Origin: an uncultured Porphyromonas sp.
GTDB lineage: Bacteria > Bacteroidota > Bacteroidia > Bacteroidales > Porphyromonadaceae
Assembly (NCBI GenBank): GCA_900539155.1
Contig: UQBE01000001.1
Span: forward strand, 140,878-204,877
Reading direction: 5' to 3'
Length of the DNA stretch: 64,000 bases
In this document: one piece after another, positions 1 to 8,347 of the stretch
Layout: each line of letters opens with the position of its first letter
Numbering within the stretch: the first letter of the stretch is position 1
The notes under the pieces: generated by a model
Told to the model about the DNA's origin: nothing
What the model saw: only the letters and a program-made list of their open reading frames with translations
The model's database searches: none
Translations under genes and position numbers: made by a program

Positions 1-1
1 A

Positions 2-42
2 GAGAGGGTCGCTACTCACTCAGCGTGAATAGCGACCCTCTC
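2..42. terminator. Intergenic hairpin at window edge
   Basis: A perfect 12-bp stem (GAGAGGGTCGCT pairing with AGCGACCCTCTC) encloses a 17-nt loop. It is probably the terminator of a gene lying outside the window to the left; which strand it serves cannot be told because neither side has a long T run. Confidence 0.55.
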
Positions 43-74
43 GAATGAAAAGGCAAACAAATAAGGTATAAGCT

Positions 75-113
75 ATAGCCTAGCTGACACGCATACGTGT
101 GTAGCTAGGCTAT
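75..113 (-). terminator. Probable gdhA terminator hairpin
   Basis: An 11-bp stem (ATAGCCTAGCT with AGCTAGGCTAT) is extended inside by an ACACG/CGTGT stem. It lies just beyond the gdhA stop codon on the minus strand, where a terminator is expected. The T run is weak. Confidence 0.6.
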
Positions 114-129
114 TGTGCTGTATATCTGT

Positions 130-1467
130 TTAGCAGACGCCCTGACCAACCATTGCCTTAGCGACCTTCATGAAGCCGGCAATGTTAGCACCCTTGACGT
201 AGTTGATGTAGCCGTCTGGCTCCTTACCGTACTCTACGCACTGAGTGTGGATGTCCTTCATGATCTGATGTAGACGCTCGTCTACCTCAGCCTCAGACCA
301 GTAGATGTGAGCAGCGTTCTGTGACATCTCGAGGCAAGAGCAAGAGACACCACCGCAGTTGACTGCCTTACCAGGAGCGAAGATGATGCGCTTCTCAACG
401 AAGTACTCAGCAGCCTCTGCTGTACAACCCATGTTAGAAACCTCAGCAACGATCGTTACACCGTTCTCGACGAGCTTCTTAGCATCGTCACCGTTGAGCT
501 CGTTCTGGATAGCGCAGGGAAGAGCGATGTCAACCTTGTGCTCCCAGGGCTTCTTGCCTGCGAAGAACTGTGCGCCAAACTTCTTAGCGTATGGCTCTAC
601 GACATCGTTACCGCTGTTGCGGAGCTCGCACATGTAGTCAAACTTCTCCTGTGTGCTGACACCGTTCTCATCGTAGATGTAACCATCAGGACCAGAGATG
701 CAGACGACCTTAGCACCTAGCTCAGTAGCCTTCATGGTAGCACCCCAAGCTACGTTACCGAAGCCTGATACAGCAACCGTCTTGCCCTTGAAGTCGATGT
801 TGTGCTGCTTGCAGATATCATTGACCATATAGATAGCGCCGTAGCCAGTAGACTCAGGACGGAGGCGTGATCCACCGAACTCATGACCCTTACCTGTGAA
901 GGTCCCAGTGCACTCACGGGTGAGCTTCTTATACATACCGTACATAAAGCCTACCTCGCGACCGCCGACACCTACGTCGCCTGCGGGGATGTCCATGTCC
1001 GGGCCAATGTACTTGTAGAGCTCTGTGACATAAGCCTGGCAGAAGCGCATGATCTCGCGCTCGCTCTTACCCTTTGGAGAGAAGTCAGAGCCACCCTTGC
1101 CACCACCCATAGGAAGCGTAGAGAGGGCGTTCTTGAAGGTCTGCTCGAAGCCGAGGAACTTGAGGGTAGAGAGGTTCACCGTGTGGTGGAAACGTGTACC
1201 ACCCTTGTACGGGCCAATGGCGTTGTTGAACTGTACGCGGTAACCGAGGTTGATCTGTACCTCACCCTTGTCGTCTACCCAGGGGATACGGAAGGTGAAG
1301 ATACGGTCGGGCTCGACGAGGCGCTCGACGATCTTGTTCTTCTCAAACTCTGGATGCTGGTTGTAGATGTCCTCGATAGATAGGAGGACCTCACGGACAG
1401 CCTGGATGAACTCCGGCTCGCCTGGATGCTTTGCCTCTAGCTGGGCAATGATCTCACTTGTCTTCAT
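130..1467 (-). CDS. gdhA: Glutamate dehydrogenase (hexameric, probably NADP-type)
   Basis: This 445-residue protein catalyses reversible oxidative deamination of glutamate to 2-oxoglutarate and ammonia in the cytoplasm. It has the length of the hexameric GDH family. Visible landmarks are the substrate-binding stretch PMGGGKGGSDF (about residues 119-129), DIPAGDVGVGGREVG (about 160-174), the Rossmann motif AVSGFGNVAWG (about 231-241) and a C-terminal ANIAGFMKVA. The gene is monocistronic: it has its own -7 box at 1507-1514 and a hairpin after the stop codon. Coenzyme preference is inferred from overall resemblance to the NADP-type family, not from a checked specificity residue. In amino-acid fermenters this enzyme is typically abundant. 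Confidence 0.97.
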   Translation of the reverse strand: MKTSEIIAQLEAKHPGEPEFIQAVREVLLSIEDIYNQHPEFEKNKIVERLVEPDRIFTFRIPWVDDKGEVQINLGYRVQFNNAIGPYKGGTRFHHTVNLSTLKFLGFEQTFKNALSTLPMGGGKGGSDFSPKGKSEREIMRFCQAYVTELYKYIGPDMDIPAGDVGVGGREVGFMYGMYKKLTRECTGTFTGKGHEFGGSRLRPESTGYGAIYMVNDICKQHNIDFKGKTVAVSGFGNVAWGATMKATELGAKVVCISGPDGYIYDENGVSTQEKFDYMCELRNSGNDVVEPYAKKFGAQFFAGKKPWEHKVDIALPCAIQNELNGDDAKKLVENGVTIVAEVSNMGCTAEAAEYFVEKRIIFAPGKAVNCGGVSCSCLEMSQNAAHIYWSEAEVDERLHQIMKDIHTQCVEYGKEPDGYINYVKGANIAGFMKVAKAMVGQGVC

Positions 1468-1506
1468 TTTGATGAATTAATGATTAGGATTATCAGATAT
1501 GTACCA

Positions 1507-1514
1507 CAAAGTTA
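1507..1514 (-). promoter_or_regulatory. Predicted -7 box for gdhA
   Basis: Read on the minus strand this is TAACTTTG, matching the Bacteroidota -7 consensus TAnnTTTG, 40 nt upstream of the gdhA ATG. The -33 element is not clear. Confidence 0.55.
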
Positions 1515-1624
1515 CGCCTAATTTCCCAATGGCGCAAGTCCTAGGCAGACCAAAAACGAAAAGCCTCTGCAAGGACCTCTTGTTAGCTTCTAAATATGAT
1601 GAATCGGGGCTACCTGTTCTGATT

Positions 1625-1646
1625 TCTCGGGCCTTAATGCCCGAGA
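1625..1646. other. Perfect GC-rich hairpin between gdhA and the GNAT gene
   Basis: TCTCGGGC and GCCCGAGA form a perfect 8-bp stem around CTTAAT. The 322-nt gap 1468-1789 also contains the gdhA promoter, a solo CCACGTGG palindrome and a second hairpin; no gene is seen in it. Confidence 0.5.
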
Positions 1647-1680
1647 TAGTCAGTTCGAAATGCTACCGCACTGCTTCGAG

Positions 1681-1700
1681 CAATCTCCACGTGGAGATTG
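1681..1700. repeat. Solo CCACGTGG palindrome
   Basis: CAATCTCCACGTGGAGATTG is a perfect 20-bp palindrome. It has the same TCTCCACGTGGAGA core as the 22-bp units of the multi-copy elements near 8.1, 20.9, 32.2 and 45.3 kb, but stands alone here. It may be a remnant or a seed unit of that family. Confidence 0.6.
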
Positions 1701-1731
1701 TAAGCGTCTGCAACGACTGCCTATAAATACG

Positions 1732-1765
1732 AGAGGAGACGACCAACTCGTGTGGCCGTCTCCTC
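1732..1765 (-). terminator. Probable terminator of the pgm-pgk-GNAT unit
   Basis: AGAGGAGACG pairs with CGTCTCCTCT and the stem continues with CCA/TGG, 24 nt beyond the GNAT stop codon on the minus strand. The T run is weak. Confidence 0.55.
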
Positions 1766-1789
1766 TTGCGTTGATGGTGGATGTCGTGT

Positions 1790-2386
1790 CTAGAAGTGCG
1801 GGTAGACCTGCTCTACGAGCGTCTGGCAGACCCGCTCGATGAAGTCCCTCTCGCCCTGCTCGGACGACATAATGTAGAGCGGCACGCCTGACTCGTCGTG
1901 GTGGTACGGTGGCTGTAGGTAGTCCCGCTTGACGATGTGGAAGCCGTTGCGCTCGTAGTAGTTGATGCGTCTTCCTGCTATCTCTGAGTGTGTCTCTGGC
2001 TCTACCTCGAAGTAGAGTGGCGCATGCCCGATGTACTCTCGGATGGTCTGTAGCGTCTGCTCGCCTAGGCGATGGTTGCGTAGCTGCGGCAAGATGGCAA
2101 AGTGCTCGCCGTAGTAGAAGTCGTCAAAGCGCCACAGTGTGACGAAGCCTACGACCCCTAGCTCGGGATGCTCTAAGAGGAAGAAGTGGTAAGCACCCTG
2201 TGCTCCGATGAGCTGCTCTAGGTCACTCCAAGGGCGACGCTCACTGAGGGGGAAGGCCTCCTCGTAGAGCTGTCTGAGCGTAGGTAGATGACTCTGGTGC
2301 ATCTCATTGCAGAGGTCGCACCGCGTCATACGAACGAGCGAGACGAGTGGGGTAGCGGATGAGCTAGCTCTCATACTACTTGCCAT
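1790..2386 (-). CDS. GNAT-family N-acetyltransferase
   Basis: This protein resembles the Gcn5-related acetyltransferase fold: a beta4-like strand GVVGFVTLWRFDDFYYGEHFAIL, followed by LRNHRLGEQTLQTIREYI in the position of the acetyl-CoA loop (Q/RxxGxG/A, here degenerate), then YFEVEPETHS and a late YYERNGFHIVKRDY typical of beta6-beta7. The substrate is unknown. The longest frame (198 residues) overlaps the pgk stop codon by 11 bp; internal ATGs at MTRCDL or MHQSHL would remove a poorly conserved-looking N terminus, so the true start is uncertain. The close coupling implies co-transcription with pgk. Confidence 0.8.
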   Translation of the reverse strand: MASSMRASSSATPLVSLVRMTRCDLCNEMHQSHLPTLRQLYEEAFPLSERRPWSDLEQLIGAQGAYHFFLLEHPELGVVGFVTLWRFDDFYYGEHFAILPQLRNHRLGEQTLQTIREYIGHAPLYFEVEPETHSEIAGRRINYYERNGFHIVKRDYLQPPYHHDESGVPLYIMSSEQGERDFIERVCQTLVEQVYPHF

Positions 2387-3647
2387 AGTCCGGGTCGATG
2401 GCTACGATGCCGGGGAGTGCTTTTCCCTCGATAGCCTCTAGGAGCGCACCGCCACCAGTAGATACGTAAGATACTTCGTCGCCCAGTCCGAGCTTGTTGA
2501 TGCAGGCGACACTATCCCCTCCACCGACGAGCGAGTAGGCACCCTGTCGTGTAGCCTCGGCAACTGCCTGAGCGATGGCCTCAGAGCCACGAGCGAAGTT
2601 GTCAAACTCAAAGACGCCAGCAGGACCATTCCACAGAATCGTCTTGCTGGTCAGGATAACCTCACGGTAGTCGGCACAAGCCTGAGCACCGATGTCCATA
2701 CCCATGCGGTCGGCAGGAATCTGGTTGGTCGGGTAGGTCTCGGCAGGGGCGTCGTTGGCAAAGTCGCACGTGGCGACCGTATCTACGGGTAGGAGGAGTC
2801 GCACGCCCTTAGCCTTAGCGCGCTCCATAATGTCTCGTGCTACGTCTATCTTGTCTTCCTCACAGAGGGAGCGACCTATCTCGCCGCCCTGCGCCTTGAC
2901 AAAGGTGTAGGCCATGCCGCCCCCGATGATGAGGTTGTCCACCTTGTCCATCAGGTTGAGGATGATGTCAATCTTGGAGGAGACCTTAGAGCCTCCTAAG
3001 ATAGCGGTAAAGGGGTGCTTAGCACCATGTAGGACACGCTGCACAGCCTCGACCTCTTGTAGCATGAGCATGCCAAACATTTTCTTGTCTGCGGCAAAGT
3101 ACTGAGCGATGAGAGCCGTCGTGGCGTGTGCTCGGTGCGCAGCGCCAAAAGCGTCGTTGACGTAGACATCAGCTAGTGTAGCCATCTCCTTGGCGTAAGC
3201 TCGCTGACGCTCCTTGAGATCTGCCTTAGCCGCTTTGAGCTCCTCCTCATTGGTGTACTGGTCGGGGTTGTTGAGCTTGCCCTGCTCTTCCTCCTCGAAG
3301 CGGACGTTCTCTAGTACCAGTATCTCGCCCGGCTGGAGTGCCTGCGCCATCTCTTGCGCCTGAGCTCCACGGCTCACGGGGCAGTGGATGACCGGTACGT
3401 GAGTGAGCTCCTTGAGATGCGGTACGATGAGCGCGGTAGAGAGCTTGGGATCACGACCCTTGGGGCGACCGAGGTGCGTGGCGATGATGACGCTGCCGCC
3501 ATCGGATAGGATCTTGCGTAGCGTAGGCAGGGCAGCACGCATACGGGTGTCGTCAGTGATATGCCCCTCGTCGTCAAAGGGTACGTTGAAGTCTACACGA
3601 ACGAGTGCGCGGAGGCCTGAGAAGTCGAACTGATGAATGTTTGTCAT
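2376..3647 (-). CDS. pgk: Phosphoglycerate kinase
   Basis: This enzyme transfers phosphate from 1,3-bisphosphoglycerate to ADP in glycolysis. The 423-residue length fits the family. Seen are the N-terminal VRVDFNVPFDD substrate-binding motif (about residues 16-26), GRPKGRDPKLS (about 61-71), GGSKVSSKIDII, GGGMAYTF, NGPAGVFEFDNFARGS and the C-terminal nucleotide/hinge motif GGGDSVACINKLG...STGGGALLEAIEGKALPG. It lies 37 nt downstream of the 750-residue TPR-like protein and overlaps the acetyltransferase gene, so it is probably the third gene of a pgm-led unit. Confidence 0.97.
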   Translation of the reverse strand: MTNIHQFDFSGLRALVRVDFNVPFDDEGHITDDTRMRAALPTLRKILSDGGSVIIATHLGRPKGRDPKLSTALIVPHLKELTHVPVIHCPVSRGAQAQEMAQALQPGEILVLENVRFEEEEQGKLNNPDQYTNEEELKAAKADLKERQRAYAKEMATLADVYVNDAFGAAHRAHATTALIAQYFAADKKMFGMLMLQEVEAVQRVLHGAKHPFTAILGGSKVSSKIDIILNLMDKVDNLIIGGGMAYTFVKAQGGEIGRSLCEEDKIDVARDIMERAKAKGVRLLLPVDTVATCDFANDAPAETYPTNQIPADRMGMDIGAQACADYREVILTSKTILWNGPAGVFEFDNFARGSEAIAQAVAEATRQGAYSLVGGGDSVACINKLGLGDEVSYVSTGGGALLEAIEGKALPGIVAIDPDYGK

Positions 3648-3684
3648 GAATATGAGGTATCTAGTTTGGTCTGTGTGAATGAAC

Positions 3685-5937
3685 TTAGAAAGTGTTTATC
3701 CGCTGGTGAAGCCAGGTCTGGATTAACTCGAGTAGATGGCTCGGTACGCCCAGCTGCTGGAGGTCATACATACACTCGCCGTAGACGGAGAGGATCTTCT
3801 TCTGCTGTGGTTCCTCAGTCGATGCGAGGAGCTTGTCTAGAGCCTGTAGCGTGCCGTGGAGGTCTCCACCGATGAGTGTCAAGAGAGCGGGTAGGAGTGG
3901 CGTTAGCTCTTTGTATCCCAGCTCAAGTGAGTCGCTGTCCAGCTGGTCGTATGAAGTGACGGGGCGACTGGCGTATGCCTTTGCCTCATCCCATCTCTGT
4001 GTCATCAGCAGGCACCAAGCAATCATCGGATAGAGTGTGTCGGGATGCTCGTCCTCAAACTCGCACTGTAGCAGCAACGGGAGTGCCTTGTCGTAGAGCC
4101 GTACTTTCATATAGAGTGTGCCAAGTCGTCGCAAGACAGCGAGCGAGGGTTTATCGGACTCTGACTGCTGCTGGCGCACTTTCTCCAATAGGGTAATCGC
4201 AAGTCCCACTTGCTCCATACGGTAGAGCACCTGCGCTATGAAGAGCGGACTAGTCTCGCCCGGGAGTAGGTGCGGAGGTACCTGCTGCATGACGAAGTAA
4301 GCCTGCATGTACTTCTGCTCCTCGTAGTAGGTCTGTGCGAGACGGTACATGAGCTGGGCGCGAGCCTCTGGCTCTGTGGTGCGCATGATCTGAAACTGTA
4401 TGGCGGCCTGCTCGCCAGCGTATTCCTTAGTCTGTACGCAGTAAGCGCGCAGCAGCTCGAGATGCTTGTCGTATAGTTCCTCCGTCTGTCGCTGAGCAAA
4501 GGGATTGAGCTTGCCGAAGCGTATCTCAAAAGGTGTCTCCGTTGCGACCTTAGATCCGATGAACGTGTAGATTCGTGCTAGCTGGCAGATGTATCCTTGC
4601 AGTGCTTTTGTGTACTCCTCCGCATCTAGCAACCGTCTCTCCTGAGGCCGGACATAAGGGGTGCGGTTGATCACATTCTCCATAGCTAAGACTCCCTGCG
4701 AGATGCCTTGTAGCACCTGACCAGGCAGTTGGCTAATCCTAAAGATAGAGCCGTAGAAGTCTATGTCTACCTGCTGGAAGATGGACTCTCGCAGTAGCGT
4801 CATAATCTGATCCTCGCCGAGCTGGTACTCATTGCTAAACTGCGCCATGACGGCCGCTAGCGAACTGTGCTGCAGGTCAAACGGGACGAGCCAGTGCGCC
4901 TCATCGTCAAAGAAAGGTCCCTGCAGTAGCGAGCTAGTCGCAAAGGCATTGACATCGAAGCCGCGAGCCACAAGTCGCTTGAGCGCTTCGTACCCCTCCT
5001 GCACATCATCTACGAGAGGCAGTAGCTCCTCCTCATCACCGAAGACGCTCTCGAAGGTGGCTGGCTCGGAGCTGTCTCCTGTCGAAGAGATAATTTCTTG
5101 AAAGCGCTGCTGAAACTCTGGGCTGTTAAAGCGTCCAAAGAGTTTCTGAACATACTCCACCACTTGTGGCGTGTACTTCATACGGAGGCGGTGACTCCAA
5201 ATCATGTCGTACTCCTCGAGGGTGATAGCCTCGCCGATCTGCTGGAGCGTGTAGGGGAGCTGCTCCTCGTAGAGTGCCAGACGACTGTTGTATATCTCCC
5301 CGACGAGTAGTGTCCCGACGACGGCACGAATGCGCACCATCGTCTGCTGCTCCCCTCGTGTCTCTACGAGCTTAGCGAGGAGCCAGCAGAGCTTGCCCCA
5401 GTGCCATGAGCGTAGCAGGGCAAGCGTTACAGCCGTGAGCGCAGCTTGCTGCACATAGTCGTCCAGCTGGTCGAGCGAGGAAGCCACTTCGCTGCTCCAC
5501 TCCTGTGTGTAGAGGAGCCCCATTGTGAGCCTTTTGACCAGTTCATCGTAGCGTGGGCGATCTACTGTGGCGAGATTGCTCTGGAGTGTCAGTTGCTCGA
5601 CTACCATCGCGAGTCCGCCGTTGTCCAGTAGTAAGGAGTAGTACTTCGCCTGCTTCTCGTAGTTAGGTGACTGGGCTAGCCACTCGGAGTCTCGCAGAGC
5701 GTCGGTTACCTCATAGAGCGTCCGGAGCAGGTAGCTGTAGTTTGTCACCAGCTCTGGGTCTTGAATGGGCGACTCTAGGTATTGGAGCATCGTCTCAAGG
5801 ACACGCTTTGCCGAGTAGTAGCGGTCACGTAGCTCCACGGGGATACGTGCATGAGACTGCATCTGCTCACCTAGCAACTTGACCGCCGGAGCTAGCTGAT
5901 GCTCAGAGATGAGCTGATAGATATCGTCTGTAACCAT
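3685..5937 (-). CDS. 750-residue TPR-like protein, function unknown
   Basis: I do not recognise a named family. The protein has no signal peptide and is rich in helices. From about residue 510 to 700 it shows degenerate tetratricopeptide-type pairs (for example AQLMYRLAQTYYEEQKYMQAYFVMQQVP, AQVLYRMEQVGLAITLLEKV, LRRLGTLYMKVRLYDKALPLLLQCEFE, AWCLLMTQRWDEAKAYA). This suggests a cytoplasmic scaffold or adaptor. It lies 22 nt downstream of the phosphoglucomutase gene and 37 nt upstream of pgk on the same strand, so it is probably co-transcribed with two central-carbon enzymes; a link to them is inference only. Confidence 0.85.
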   Translation of the reverse strand: MVTDDIYQLISEHQLAPAVKLLGEQMQSHARIPVELRDRYYSAKRVLETMLQYLESPIQDPELVTNYSYLLRTLYEVTDALRDSEWLAQSPNYEKQAKYYSLLLDNGGLAMVVEQLTLQSNLATVDRPRYDELVKRLTMGLLYTQEWSSEVASSLDQLDDYVQQAALTAVTLALLRSWHWGKLCWLLAKLVETRGEQQTMVRIRAVVGTLLVGEIYNSRLALYEEQLPYTLQQIGEAITLEEYDMIWSHRLRMKYTPQVVEYVQKLFGRFNSPEFQQRFQEIISSTGDSSEPATFESVFGDEEELLPLVDDVQEGYEALKRLVARGFDVNAFATSSLLQGPFFDDEAHWLVPFDLQHSSLAAVMAQFSNEYQLGEDQIMTLLRESIFQQVDIDFYGSIFRISQLPGQVLQGISQGVLAMENVINRTPYVRPQERRLLDAEEYTKALQGYICQLARIYTFIGSKVATETPFEIRFGKLNPFAQRQTEELYDKHLELLRAYCVQTKEYAGEQAAIQFQIMRTTEPEARAQLMYRLAQTYYEEQKYMQAYFVMQQVPPHLLPGETSPLFIAQVLYRMEQVGLAITLLEKVRQQQSESDKPSLAVLRRLGTLYMKVRLYDKALPLLLQCEFEDEHPDTLYPMIAWCLLMTQRWDEAKAYASRPVTSYDQLDSDSLELGYKELTPLLPALLTLIGGDLHGTLQALDKLLASTEEPQQKKILSVYGECMYDLQQLGVPSHLLELIQTWLHQRINTF

Positions 5938-5959
5938 ATATATTAATGTGTACCAGCTC

Positions 5960-7711
5960 TTAGATACCTAGCTGCTCACGAATCGCCTTGATGCGGTCAC
6001 GGAGTAGCTGCTCGGGGCGGTCGCAAGCGGGATCGGCTCCGCGCTTGTAGGTGACCCCTATGTAGTACTTTATCTTAGGCTCCGTACCGGAGGGACGTAT
6101 CGAGAGCACCGTTCCGTCGGCTGTGTGGTACTGTAGTACATTGCTGGTTGCAGGCATCTTGATTGGGAAGGTCTCACCGCTCTTGAGACACTTGCCTTCG
6201 AGCGACTGATAGTCCAGTATCTTCACCACGGGGCTGCCCGCCAGTTCCTTCATCGGGTTGGAGCGGTAGTCGACCATCATCTGACTTATCTCCTGAGCAC
6301 CCTTGATGCCCTTGCGTACCACGCTGACACCCTGCTCGAGGAAGTAGCCATGCTCGTAGTAAATCTTCTCCAGGAGCATGTCAATCGTCAGCCCCTTGTC
6401 TAGTGCCCACGCCGTCAGCTCTGCAAAGATAGAGCAAGCCGACACCGAACTCTTGTCTCGTACGAAAGTCTCCCAGAGGTAGCCGTAGCTCTCCTCGCCA
6501 CCACCTATGTAGCGACGCTTGCCCTCCTGCTCGCGAATCTCGTTGGCGATCCACTTGAAGCCTGTGTAACAGTCCATATAGTCCACTCCGTAGTCCTTGG
6601 CAATGGCGGGGATTAGCTCTGTGGTCACAATGGTCTTGACCACAAAGTCATCGGGACGCAGGTCGCCCAGCTCCTTGCGACGTGCTATCGTGTAGTAGGT
6701 CAGGAGGGCGCAGATCTGGTTACCATTGATTAGGTGCATCTCACCCTGCTCGTTACGTACAGCGACACCGATGCGGTCGCCGTCAGGGTCACTTGCTAGG
6801 ACTAGATCAGCACCTGTTGCTTCGGCACGCTCTATCGCCAGCTTCATCGCTGCTGGCTCCTCGGGGTTCGGTGAGACGACCGTGGGGAAGTTGCCGTCGA
6901 TGACATCTTGCTCGGGCACATGTATGATGTTCTTAAAGCCAAAAGCCTCTAGCGTACGAGGTACGATACGCACGCCGGTACCATGAATAGGGGTGTAGAC
7001 GATGCCCATATCACGATGACGCTCTACCGACTCAGGCGAGAGTGACAGACCACACACATCGTGGATAAAGCGGTCGTCCATCTCGGCACCGATCATCTCG
7101 ACGAGTGCTGGATTGCCCTGCCACTTTACTTGGTCAATGTCCGTGATGCTCTTCACCTCGCTGACGATAGCTTTGTCGTGGGGGGCGATAATCTGCGCAC
7201 CGTCGCTCCAGAAGACCTTATAGCCGTTGTACTCCTTGGGATTGTGCGAGGCGGTCACCATGACGCCGCTCTTGCAGCCGAGCTGACGGATCGCATAGGA
7301 GACCATTGGGGTAGGGCGGAGCGCATCGTAGAGGTAGACTTTGATGCCGTTTGCCGTGAGCACGTCGGCGGTCGTCTGTGCGAAGAAGGGGCTGTTGTTT
7401 CGTCCGTCGTATCCGATAGCGACGGCGATTTCTTCACCAGCAAAGCATTGCAGGAGGTAGTTGGCCAGTCCTTGCGTCGCCATGCCGACGGTGTACTTAT
7501 TCATGCGGTTGGTGCCAGCACCCATGATGCCACGGAGACCGCCCGTACCAAACTCTAGTACTTGGTAGAAAGCCTCCACGAGAGGTGTCTTGTCCTCAGC
7601 TGCGAGGAGAGCCTCTACTTGCTGACGAGTCTCACTGTCGAAGGCGGGGGTGAGCCATTGCTTGGCTCGTTCTTGTGCTTGCTGTATTAGTTCGGGTGAT
7701 AAAGTTGCCAT
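5960..7711 (-). CDS. Phosphoglucomutase/phosphomannomutase (alpha-D-phosphohexomutase family)
   Basis: This 583-residue enzyme interconverts hexose 1- and 6-phosphates. The catalytic phosphoserine loop is VTASHNPKEYNGYK with Ser155. The metal loop DPDGDRIGV lies near residues 308-316, the sugar-binding loop is GGGEESYGY, and the phosphate-binding loop RPSGTEPKIKYYIGV is near the C terminus. The N-terminal FGTGGLRGIMGAGTNRMN is typical of the larger (about 580 aa) bacterial PGM/PMM group. Substrate preference between glucose and mannose phosphates cannot be read from sequence. It is the first gene of the minus-strand unit and has a TACCTTTG -7 box about 135 nt upstream. Confidence 0.93.
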   Translation of the reverse strand: MATLSPELIQQAQERAKQWLTPAFDSETRQQVEALLAAEDKTPLVEAFYQVLEFGTGGLRGIMGAGTNRMNKYTVGMATQGLANYLLQCFAGEEIAVAIGYDGRNNSPFFAQTTADVLTANGIKVYLYDALRPTPMVSYAIRQLGCKSGVMVTASHNPKEYNGYKVFWSDGAQIIAPHDKAIVSEVKSITDIDQVKWQGNPALVEMIGAEMDDRFIHDVCGLSLSPESVERHRDMGIVYTPIHGTGVRIVPRTLEAFGFKNIIHVPEQDVIDGNFPTVVSPNPEEPAAMKLAIERAEATGADLVLASDPDGDRIGVAVRNEQGEMHLINGNQICALLTYYTIARRKELGDLRPDDFVVKTIVTTELIPAIAKDYGVDYMDCYTGFKWIANEIREQEGKRRYIGGGEESYGYLWETFVRDKSSVSACSIFAELTAWALDKGLTIDMLLEKIYYEHGYFLEQGVSVVRKGIKGAQEISQMMVDYRSNPMKELAGSPVVKILDYQSLEGKCLKSGETFPIKMPATSNVLQYHTADGTVLSIRPSGTEPKIKYYIGVTYKRGADPACDRPEQLLRDRIKAIREQLGI

Positions 7712-7844
7712 AGTTTTATTGTGTCGTTAGATTTGTACAGTGCATCGTGCTACCGATGATATGAGACGACCGACTAGGGGGCTCCCCAAGTGCCAGAAAC
7801 AAGCACCTCACGGGGGAGTCACTCGCTGTCGCTCGCTCTAGGAG

Positions 7845-7852
7845 CAAAGGTA
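7845..7852 (-). promoter_or_regulatory. Predicted -7 box for the phosphoglucomutase unit
   Basis: Minus-strand TACCTTTG matches TAnnTTTG and lies about 133 nt before the phosphoglucomutase ATG, implying a long leader. Confidence 0.5.
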
Positions 7853-8104
7853 ACAAAATAAGCAATACCGTACGGACCTCGCGGGCGACTACCCATGGCT
7901 GACGCATTATAATACAGTAACCTCATCTATTCCTCGCTGGTCGCTATCTGTAGCTTCTGACAGAGCGATTATGATGAGACTGTTGAATTTTGCAATAGTC
8001 TTATGATGTCTCAGCTCTGTTTGAGAAAATTTGACACAGGCTCGCTACAATAATTTAGACCCGACTACATATCGACACAGCATTATGTCGAGGAAAACGG
8101 ATTT

Positions 8105-8264
8105 CCACGTGGATATTTTGAAATCTCCACGTGGAGAATTTTTATTTTCCACGTGGGGAAGAAAAAATTCTTCGGAGGAATCAAATGAAACTTCGGAGGA
8201 AATGAATCACGCCCACGTGGAAAATAAAAAATATCCACGTGGAGATTTGAGATTCTCCACGTGG
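8105..8264 (+). repeat. 22-bp-phased CCACGTGG core, copy A
   Basis: CCACGTGG occurs at 8105, 8127, 8149, 8213, 8235 and 8257: three at 22-bp steps, a 64-bp centre, then three more at 22-bp steps. The centre holds two 21-bp units starting CTTCGGAGGAA. The left three units and the reverse complement of the right three match over about 58 bp with few mismatches, so the whole core can form one long hairpin, while each unit is also a self-palindrome. Confidence 0.9.
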
Positions 8265-8284
8265 ATATTCGAGAAAGGAGGGTG

Positions 8285-8347
8285 ATTAGAGGTTAGAGGT
8301 TAGAAATTAGAGATTAGAAGTTAGAGGTTAGAAATTAGAGGTCGGAG
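8285..8347 (+). repeat. Heptamer tandem repeat (RTTAGAR) next to copy A
   Basis: Nine consecutive 7-bp units follow RTTAGAR in exact phase (the ninth is degenerate), varying mainly between A and G at positions 1 and 7. The same heptamers flank the other cores and form a palindromic array at 13.5 kb. Confidence 0.85.

Noticed and set aside
883..1383. 166-codon plus-strand open frame opposite gdhA
   Set aside because: A shadow of the strongly supported gdhA frame; similar long antisense frames occur opposite pgm, hutU and the giant protein because of the GC-rich third positions.
8030..8285. Possible CRISPR array (regularly spaced short repeats)
   Set aside because: The repeats are 8-bp palindromes with 14-bp spacers, the spacers are shared between copies and form an inverted repeat, and there is no cas gene. 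A CRISPR has 24-40-bp repeats and unique spacers.
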